From JAVDCA01 sp035293985 (GTDB lineage: Bacteria; Pseudomonadota; Alphaproteobacteria; Rhizobiales; Xanthobacteraceae): DNA of 64,000 bases. Below, one piece after another: positions 58,137 to 64,000 of the stretch. Numbering within the stretch: position 1 is the stretch's first letter; every line of letters begins with the position of its first letter. Position numbers and translations under genes: made by a program. The stretch covers positions 1-64,000 of the forward strand of contig DATGLS010000041.1 of the NCBI GenBank assembly GCA_035293985.1. The letters run 5' to 3'. Under the pieces are notes generated by a model that searched no databases, was not told where the DNA came from, and saw nothing but the letters and a program-made list of their open reading frames with translations.

Positions 58137-59744
58137 GTGCCATCCGTCGACGACAGCCACGACGATCTCTCCCGCTCGGCCGCGGGCGACCGCAATCCAT
58201 GGTTGGTCGCGGTGGTGATCTCGATCGCGACCTTCATGCAGGTGCTCGACACCTCGATCGCCAATGTGGCGCTGCGCAACATCGCCGGCAGCCTCGCGGC
58301 AGGGGTGGACGAGAGCACCTGGGTGATCACCAGCTACCTGGTGGCGAGCGCCGTGGTGCTGCCGATCAGCGGGTGGCTCTCGGGGGTGGTCGGGCGCAAG
58401 CGCTTCTACATGATTTGCGTCGCGACCTTCACGATCGCCTCGGTCATGTGCGCGTTTGCGCCCACCCTCGGGATGCTGATCGTGTTTCGCGTGCTGCAGG
58501 GGCTTGGCGGCGGCGGCATGGCGCCCAGCGAGCAGGCGATGCTCGCCGATACCTTCCCGGCGCGCCGGCGCGCGCAGGCCTTCGCGCTCTATGGCGTCGC
58601 CGTTATCGTCGCGCCGACGATCGGACCCACCCTCGGCGGCTGGCTCACCGACAACTATTCCTGGCACTGGATATTCCTGATCAACGGCCCGATCGGGCTC
58701 CTCTCGCTCACGCTCGTGCATTGGCTGGTCGACGAGCCGGAGGTCCTGCAGCAAGAACGCCGCGAGCGGGTGGCCAGCGGCATCCGGGTGGACTGGATCG
58801 GCTTCCTGCTGGTCGCGCTCTGTCTCGGCTGCCTGGAGGTCGTGCTCGACAAGGGCGAGCGCGAGGACTGGTTCCAATCTAATTTCATCATCTCGTTCTT
58901 CGCCGTCTCGATCGCGGCGCTGATCGCGTTCATCCCGTGGGAGCTCTCGCGCGATGACCCGATCGTGGACATCCGGCTGTTCGGGCGGCGCCAGTTCGCG
59001 ACCGCTAACATCCTGATGCTCGCGCTCGGAGCGATCCTGTTCGGCACCACCCAGCTCATCCCGCAGCTCCTGCAGGTGTCGTTCGGCTACACGGCGACCC
59101 TCTCCGGCTTCGCCCTGATGCCGGGCGGGCTCGCGATGCTGCTGATGATGCCGGTGGTCGGCTTCGTGTCGGGCTACGTCGCGCCGAAGTGGCTGATCGG
59201 CCTCGGCATGGCGACCGTCGCCCTGTCGATGTGGCACCTTATGTCGCTCGAGCCGGGCGCCGACTTCTCGTTCATGGCGTGGGCGCGCGTCTACCAGACG
59301 ATCGGGCTGCCCTTCCTGTTCATCCCGATCACGTCGGCGTCATATGCGGGCCTGCCGGCCGACAAGTCGAGCGAGGCTTCCTCGCTGATCAACGTATCCC
59401 GCAATCTCGGCGGCAGCATCGGCGTGTCGGTCGCCGGCACGGTGCTGGCCGAGCACGCGCAGGTCCATCAGGCCTATCTCACCGCCAATTTGGTGCCGTC
59501 CTCGCCCGCGTTCCAGGCGGCAGTGCAGCACGCCACCGCGACGCTGATCGCGCAGGGCGTGCCGGCCGCCGGCGCCGCGAGGCGCGCCTACGCGTTGATC
59601 GAGCAGACCGTCAACCAGCAGGCGACGCTGCTCGCCTACGACGATGTGTTTCTCTACTACGCGTGGCTCGCCGCGATCCTGGTGCCGATCGCGTTCATCC
59701 TGCTGCGGCCGGGGGAAGGCCGCGCGCCTGCGGGTGCGCACTGA
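58137..59744 (+). CDS. MFS drug efflux transporter, DHA2 (EmrB) family
   Basis: 535 residues, about 14 membrane segments. The DHA2 signatures are FMQVLDTSIANVALRNIAG in helix 1, the motif VVGRKRFYMI, and VFRVLQGLGGGGMAPSEQAM. GTG at 58137 is preferred because GGGAG (58123-58127) is well spaced; a TTG two codons earlier is the alternative. With the adaptor it probably exports hydrophobic toxic compounds, needing an outer-membrane TolC. Confidence 0.92.
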   Translation: MPSVDDSHDDLSRSAAGDRNPWLVAVVISIATFMQVLDTSIANVALRNIAGSLAAGVDESTWVITSYLVASAVVLPISGWLSGVVGRKRFYMICVATFTIASVMCAFAPTLGMLIVFRVLQGLGGGGMAPSEQAMLADTFPARRRAQAFALYGVAVIVAPTIGPTLGGWLTDNYSWHWIFLINGPIGLLSLTLVHWLVDEPEVLQQERRERVASGIRVDWIGFLLVALCLGCLEVVLDKGEREDWFQSNFIISFFAVSIAALIAFIPWELSRDDPIVDIRLFGRRQFATANILMLALGAILFGTTQLIPQLLQVSFGYTATLSGFALMPGGLAMLLMMPVVGFVSGYVAPKWLIGLGMATVALSMWHLMSLEPGADFSFMAWARVYQTIGLPFLFIPITSASYAGLPADKSSEASSLINVSRNLGGSIGVSVAGTVLAEHAQVHQAYLTANLVPSSPAFQAAVQHATATLIAQGVPAAGAARRAYALIEQTVNQQATLLAYDDVFLYYAWLAAILVPIAFILLRPGEGRAPAGAH

Positions 59745-59847
59745 GCTTCACGAGGGCGCCGGTCGCCTTCTTGTGCCCGACCGTGTGTGCATTACAGTTA
59801 CCGGCTGAGATAGTTGAAGGCCGGGTGCAAGGCTGGGTACATGCGCG

Positions 59848-61542
59848 ATGAATTCCGAACGTGAAGTCGATCTGCTCGTCGCGGGCGCGGGTCCCGCCGG
59901 AATGACGGCGGCGCTGATCGCCTCGCTCGAAGGGCTCGACGTCCTGCTGTGCGAAAAGTCCGAGCAGGTCGGCGGCACCGGCGCGACCGCGGCCGGGACG
60001 CTGTGGATCCCAGGCAACCACCAGAGCAAGGCGGCGGGCTTCGACGACAGCGCTGAATCGGCCGAGCGCTATCTCGATGCGCTGATCGCCGGCACGGCGG
60101 GCCGCGACCTGCGCACCGCGTTTCTGCAGACCGGCCCGGCGGCGATCGACTACCTCGCGTCGCGGACCGAGGTGCAGTTCATCCCGTGCGGCAAGCATCC
60201 GGATTATCGCGGCAACCTGCCGGGCGCCGGCGTGTTCGGCCGCGCCATCATCCCAAAACCATTCGATGGGCGCCTGCTCGGCGCCGACTTCGCGCGCGTG
60301 CGCCCGCCGATCCCCGAATACATGATCTTCGGCGGCATGATGGTCGGCAAGGACGACATCCCGCGGCTGATCGGGCGCTTCGAGTCAGTCGCGAACTTCA
60401 TCTATTCGGCCAAACTTTTTGCGCGTTTTCTGGTGGATCGTCTGCGCTTTCGCCGCGGCACGCGGCTGATGATGGGCAATGCGCTGACGGCGCGGCTGTT
60501 CTACGGCCTGCGCCAGCGCAGGGTCCCCATTCTGTTCGGCACGCAGATCGTCGACACGCTCGGCGACGGCGGAGGCGTCACCGGCGCGCGGCTGCGCAGC
60601 GGCGGCGATGAGATCGTCGTCAAGGCGCGCAAGGGCGTGATCCTCGCGACCGGCGGGTTCGGCCACAACAAGGAATTCCGCGCCCGCTTCATGCCGCAGC
60701 CGACACCGGAGCGCTCGCTCGCGTGCGAGACCAATTCAGGCGACGGCCTCGCGCTCGGCCTGCGGCTCGGCGCGCACACGGCGCCGGAGCGGGGCGGCCG
60801 GGGGGGCCTGTGGACGCCGGTGTCGGTGACGCGCCGGCGCGACGGCAGCACTGGTCTCTATCCGCATCTGTCGCTCGACCGGCCAAAACCCGGTCTGCTC
60901 GCCGTGAACGGCGCCGGCCGGCGCTTCGTCAACGAGGCGGTCTCCTACCACGATTTCGTCGAGGCGATGTTCGAGAGCCACAAGAACGCGCCGACCATGC
61001 CGGCCTGGCTGATCTGCTCGTCGGCGTTCGTCGCCAAATACGGCTTCGGCGACATTCATCCGGGCGCGCGCGACCTGCGCGCCTTCGAGCGGAACGGCTA
61101 TATCGTCACGGCGCCGACCCTCGACGAGCTCGCCGGCAAGATCAAAGTGCCGGCGGCCGCCCTCGCCGAGACGGTCGCGCGGCACGATCGCTTCGCCGCC
61201 ACCGGCATCGATGAGGATTTCGGCAAGGGCGAGACCGAGCTCAACCGCTTCAACGGCGATCCGGCGCATAAGCCCAATCCGTGCATCGGCGCGCTCGGCG
61301 CCCCGCCGTTCCACGCGATCGCCGTGTGGCCGGCGGAGATCGCGGTCAGCACCGGGCTTGCGACCGACACCGATGCGCGCGTGCTCGGCGCCGATGGCAC
61401 GCCGATCGCGGGGCTCTACGCCTGCGGGAACGACATGGCCTCGATCATGTCCGGCGCCTATCCGGGCCCCGGCACGACGCTCGGGCCCGCGACCGTGTTC
61501 GCCTATCGCGCCGTCATGCACGCGGCGGGGAAAAGCGCGTAA
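59848..61542 (+). CDS. FAD-dependent oxidoreductase, 3-ketosteroid-dehydrogenase/fumarate-reductase-like
   Basis: 564 residues from 59848. The ADP-binding motif is GAGPAGMTAALIASLEG near 13-29. ILATGGFGHNKEF and the C-terminal GLYACGNDMASIMSGAYPGP with GTTLGPATVFAYRA are those of the KSTD/FrdA flavin superfamily. RFVNEAVSYHDF lies in the substrate region. Steroid or other enone dehydrogenation is likely; exact substrate unknown. Followed after 32 bases by a threonine synthase-like gene. Confidence 0.88.
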   Translation: MNSEREVDLLVAGAGPAGMTAALIASLEGLDVLLCEKSEQVGGTGATAAGTLWIPGNHQSKAAGFDDSAESAERYLDALIAGTAGRDLRTAFLQTGPAAIDYLASRTEVQFIPCGKHPDYRGNLPGAGVFGRAIIPKPFDGRLLGADFARVRPPIPEYMIFGGMMVGKDDIPRLIGRFESVANFIYSAKLFARFLVDRLRFRRGTRLMMGNALTARLFYGLRQRRVPILFGTQIVDTLGDGGGVTGARLRSGGDEIVVKARKGVILATGGFGHNKEFRARFMPQPTPERSLACETNSGDGLALGLRLGAHTAPERGGRGGLWTPVSVTRRRDGSTGLYPHLSLDRPKPGLLAVNGAGRRFVNEAVSYHDFVEAMFESHKNAPTMPAWLICSSAFVAKYGFGDIHPGARDLRAFERNGYIVTAPTLDELAGKIKVPAAALAETVARHDRFAATGIDEDFGKGETELNRFNGDPAHKPNPCIGALGAPPFHAIAVWPAEIAVSTGLATDTDARVLGADGTPIAGLYACGNDMASIMSGAYPGPGTTLGPATVFAYRAVMHAAGKSA

Positions 61543-61574
61543 CCCGCGGCCGCGCATCCAGCGAGGGTCTTCTT

Positions 61575-62813
61575 ATGCTCGACAATACGCGTGATGAGCG
61601 CCCCAATTTCGTGCGCCATCTCGAATGCAGCCAAACTGGTGAAATCTACCCGGCAGGCCGACTTGTCGGCTTGTCGAAACATGGAAAGCCGCTTCTCGTG
61701 CGCTATGACCTCGAAGGCCTGGCGCGCGCGATCAACAAATCCGATCTGCTCGGGCGCGCGCCGGACATGTGGCGCTACCGCGAGCTCCTTCCCGTTCGAA
61801 GCGCACAGAACGTCGTCTCGCTCGGCGAGACCATGACGCCGCTCATCGCCGCGCCGCGGATGGCGCGCCAGCTCGGGGCGGCCGAGCTCCTGATCAAGGA
61901 TGAAGGCCGGCTGCCGACCGGCTCGTTCAAGGCGCGCGGTCTCGCGGTCGCGGTGTCGATGGCGAAGGAGCTCGGCGTCGTGCGCATCGCCATGCCGTCC
62001 GCCGGCAACGCCGGTGCCGCGCTCGCGGCCTATTGTGCCCGCGCCGGCATCGAGTCCTACGTCTTCTATCCGGAGGATGCGCCGGACATCACGGTCGCCG
62101 AAATCCCGCTTTACGGCGGCCATGGCTTTGCGGTGAATGGCGTCATCACCGACCTCGGTCCGATCGTCCAGGCGGGCAGCGAGCCGATGGGTTGGTTCAA
62201 TGCCTCGACCTTGAAGGAACCCTATCGGGTCGAAGGCAAGAAGACGATGGGGATCGAACTCGCCGAGCAACTCGATTGGGAGCTTCCCGACGTGATCTTC
62301 TATCCGACCGGCGGCGGCACGGGGCTGATCGGCATGTGGAAGGCGTTCGCCGAGCTCGCGGCGATCGGCTGGATCGGACGCAAGCGCCCGCGCATGGTCG
62401 CGGTTCAGTCGCGCACCTGTGCGCCCATCGTGCGCGCGTTCGAGGAGGGGACGGAGTTCGCCGAGCCGTGGAAGGACGGCCACACCATCATTCCGGGCGT
62501 ACGCGTGCCGTTCACGCTCGGCGATTTTCTGATCCTGCGGGCGCTGCGCGAAAGCAACGGCTTTGCGATCGCCATCGACGACGAGGAGGCGGAGCCCGCG
62601 CGCCGCGAGCTCGCAGCGCGTGACGGCATTCATCTCTCCCCCGAAGGCGCCGCCACCCTCGTCGCCTGCCGGCACGCGATCGCCGAAGGCCGCGTCAAGC
62701 GCACGGAGCGGGTCGTGCTGTTCAACTGCGCGACCGGCCTGAAATACCCGTTCGCGTTCGCGAGCCGGCACCTCGATCGGCACCAGCCGATCGATTTCGC
62801 TTCGTTGCGTTAG
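61575..62813 (+). CDS. Threonine synthase-like PLP enzyme
   Basis: 412 residues from 61575; upstream in-frame codons overlap the previous gene and are not used. The PLP lysine lies in TGSFKARGLAVAVSM at about K115. PSAGNAGAALAAYCARAG and YPTGGGTGLIGMWKAF are typical of fold type II. The N-terminal half resembles threonine synthase (ThrC), converting phosphohomoserine to threonine, but a lyase role is also possible. Stop overlaps the next gene's end by four bases. Confidence 0.82.
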   Translation: MLDNTRDERPNFVRHLECSQTGEIYPAGRLVGLSKHGKPLLVRYDLEGLARAINKSDLLGRAPDMWRYRELLPVRSAQNVVSLGETMTPLIAAPRMARQLGAAELLIKDEGRLPTGSFKARGLAVAVSMAKELGVVRIAMPSAGNAGAALAAYCARAGIESYVFYPEDAPDITVAEIPLYGGHGFAVNGVITDLGPIVQAGSEPMGWFNASTLKEPYRVEGKKTMGIELAEQLDWELPDVIFYPTGGGTGLIGMWKAFAELAAIGWIGRKRPRMVAVQSRTCAPIVRAFEEGTEFAEPWKDGHTIIPGVRVPFTLGDFLILRALRESNGFAIAIDDEEAEPARRELAARDGIHLSPEGAATLVACRHAIAEGRVKRTERVVLFNCATGLKYPFAFASRHLDRHQPIDFASLR

Positions 62814-63031
62814 CGCGCCGGCGTTTCGATCGGCGCGCAGTTGCGGCGGCCGGACATCAGGCAGTCCTCGGTGCGCGACATCGCGACGAGCTTCATCACC
62901 AGGAAGTAGCCGCCGACAAGCGCGATCGCGATCGCGGCGAGCACAATCGCGATGCCGGTGCCCGACGGCGGGCCGTCGTAGCCGTGCGGATCGTCGGGAG
63001 GCGGCGTCGGGCCGAAGTTTCGGGCGTCCAT
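62810..63031 (-). CDS. Small single-pass membrane protein
   Basis: 73 residues, convergent with the preceding gene and overlapping it by four bases. A Pro/Gly/Asp-rich N-terminus is followed by one membrane helix (about 25-50, GIAIVLAAIAIALVGGYFLV) and a short tail with two Cys. No family recognised; similar short proteins occur in related genomes but the function is unknown. Confidence 0.5.
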   Translation of the reverse strand: MDARNFGPTPPPDDPHGYDGPPSGTGIAIVLAAIAIALVGGYFLVMKLVAMSRTEDCLMSGRRNCAPIETPAR

Positions 63032-63194
63032 GCGGCGAGTATAACGCGTCGTGAGACGTTGCCGAAGTGCGTTGCTACGGCCGTGATCGCGCCGGCGCGG
63101 CGTCTGGACAGGATTGCCTATATCGCGCCCCACCGGTTCAACGCGTTGTCGCACACGGCTATACTGATTGGTAGACAACCCGGGGAGGGTCATG

Positions 63195-63482
63195 ATGCGA
63201 TACACTTGCAGCATTATCTCAGCCGCAGCCGTTGGTCTGCTGGCCTCCGGTATTTTCGCCGCACCGGCGAGTGCGGGACTGGCAGAGTTGCTCGGTCGCA
63301 CCGACCACGCCGCGGCGCCGGCATCGCCGCTGCAGCTCGCCGGCCGCGACGACCCGCGTTGCAAGAAGTGCGACCGCGAGCTCGACGAGTGCGACAAGAA
63401 TCCGCCGTACGGCAACGATCGGATTTGCGCCAGCAATTACTATGACTGCATCCGGCGCGCGCACGCGAAGTGCGACCAGTGA
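63195..63482 (+). CDS. Small secreted Cys-rich protein
   Basis: 95 residues with a signal peptide ending near PASA. The mature end holds six Cys, beginning CKKC and including DRELDEC, ICASN, DCIRR and KCDQ, a pattern suggesting disulfides or metal binding. GGGGAGG at 63182-63188 supports the ATG at 63195 or the adjacent Met at 63192. Function unknown. Confidence 0.6.
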   Translation: MRYTCSIISAAAVGLLASGIFAAPASAGLAELLGRTDHAAAPASPLQLAGRDDPRCKKCDRELDECDKNPPYGNDRICASNYYDCIRRAHAKCDQ

Positions 63483-63512
63483 GGCGGCCCGGCGCCCTGC
63501 TGCCAGTGCCCG

Positions 63513-64000
63513 CTACAGCGCCATGCCGCCATCGACGAGATGCGCCTGGCCCGTGATGTAGCTCGACTCGTCCGAGGCGAGAAACAGCGCGAGGTTGGCG
63601 ACCTCCTGCGCGGTGCCGAGGCGTCCCATGGGCTGGCGGTCGACGAAGAGCTGACGCACGTCGGCCTCCGACTTCCCGGTCTTCTGCGATGCCGTCTCGA
63701 TACGCCCGTCGAGCGACGGCGACTGGATCGTGCCGGGACAGATGGCGTTGCAGCGAATGCCCTGACGGATGAAGTCGATCGCCACGGCCTTCGTGAGGCC
63801 GATCACCGCGGCCTTGGTCGCCCCATAGACATAGCGGTTGGGGACGCCGCGGATCGAGGAGGCGGTCGAGGACATGTTGATGATCGAGCCGCGGCCATCC
63901 TCGAGCATCGCCGGCAGGAAGGCTCGAATAGTGCGGTGCATGGCCTTGACGTTGAGGTCGAACGAGAAGTCCCAGTCGGCCTCGGAGCATTGCAGCACAC
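63513..64000 (-). CDS. Short-chain dehydrogenase/reductase, 3' part, truncated by window edge
   Basis: The visible 162 residues lack the N-terminal Rossmann nucleotide motif, which lies beyond the right edge. Present are NVKAMHRTIRAF, NMSSTASSIRG, the catalytic YVYGATK (Tyr-x3-Lys), NAICPGTIQSP and the C-terminal SSYITGQAHLVDGG. The sequence resembles 2-keto-3-deoxy-fuconate/hydroxybutyrate-type SDRs. The gene is likely intact outside the window. Confidence 0.85.
   Translation of the reverse strand, partial: VLQCSEADWDFSFDLNVKAMHRTIRAFLPAMLEDGRGSIINMSSTASSIRGVPNRYVYGATKAAVIGLTKAVAIDFIRQGIRCNAICPGTIQSPSLDGRIETASQKTGKSEADVRQLFVDRQPMGRLGTAQEVANLALFLASDESSYITGQAHLVDGGMAL

Overview
This is a high-GC chromosomal window from an alphaproteobacterium, most probably of the order Hyphomicrobiales (Xanthobacteraceae/Nitrobacteraceae neighbourhood; genus not resolved). 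The evidence is the uninterrupted rpoC-str-S10-spc-alpha ribosomal supercluster in alphaproteobacterial order, the protein lengths and Ala/Lys-rich tails, an orphan TctC/Bug-type solute receptor, and many short palindromic intergenic repeats of the kind common in Bradyrhizobium relatives. No rRNA, tRNA or CRISPR array was seen.

Layout. 27-23833: rpoC, rpsL, rpsG, fusA, tuf, then rpsJ through rpoA and rplQ, all on the plus strand. Good terminators follow rpoC and rplQ and a weaker hairpin follows tuf. Two repeat copies sit inside this supercluster, between rpmD and rplO and between rpoA and rplQ. 24008-32342: a diheme cytochrome c, a DegP/HtrA protease, a small membrane protein, the RarA ATPase, an RluC-type pseudouridine synthase and a large Cache-PAS-GGDEF-EAL protein. 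32589-41819: a likely catabolic cluster of IclR regulator, zinc alcohol dehydrogenase, a molybdenum hydroxylase (FAD subunit plus a [2Fe-2S]/molybdopterin chain that is split in two), an orphan tripartite-tricarboxylate receptor and an IolD-like thiamine-diphosphate enzyme.

42163-46484: an accessory patch with visibly lower GC in its core. It holds an O-methyltransferase-like gene, a frameshifted remnant of an immunity gene, an intact immunity-like gene, and a 668-residue protein whose C-terminus carries the HAE and CxxC signature of deaminase-fold polymorphic toxins. The toxin and its putative immunity gene overlap by ATGA. The remnant aligns without gaps to the intact immunity protein, so the locus looks like a toxin-immunity pair plus a decayed second immunity gene. 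This is the most interesting locus in the window.

46485-64000: scattered housekeeping and accessory genes. These are a histidine phosphatase, three flavin-dependent LLM-type oxidoreductases with a MetE-like methyltransferase, small membrane and secreted proteins, an AI-2E-type transporter, a TPR-glycosyltransferase fusion, a MAPEG protein, an EmrAB-type efflux pair, a 3-ketosteroid-dehydrogenase-like flavoprotein, a threonine synthase-like enzyme, and the 3' part of a short-chain dehydrogenase that runs off the right edge.

All functional names rest on motif and family recognition by eye; no database search was possible.
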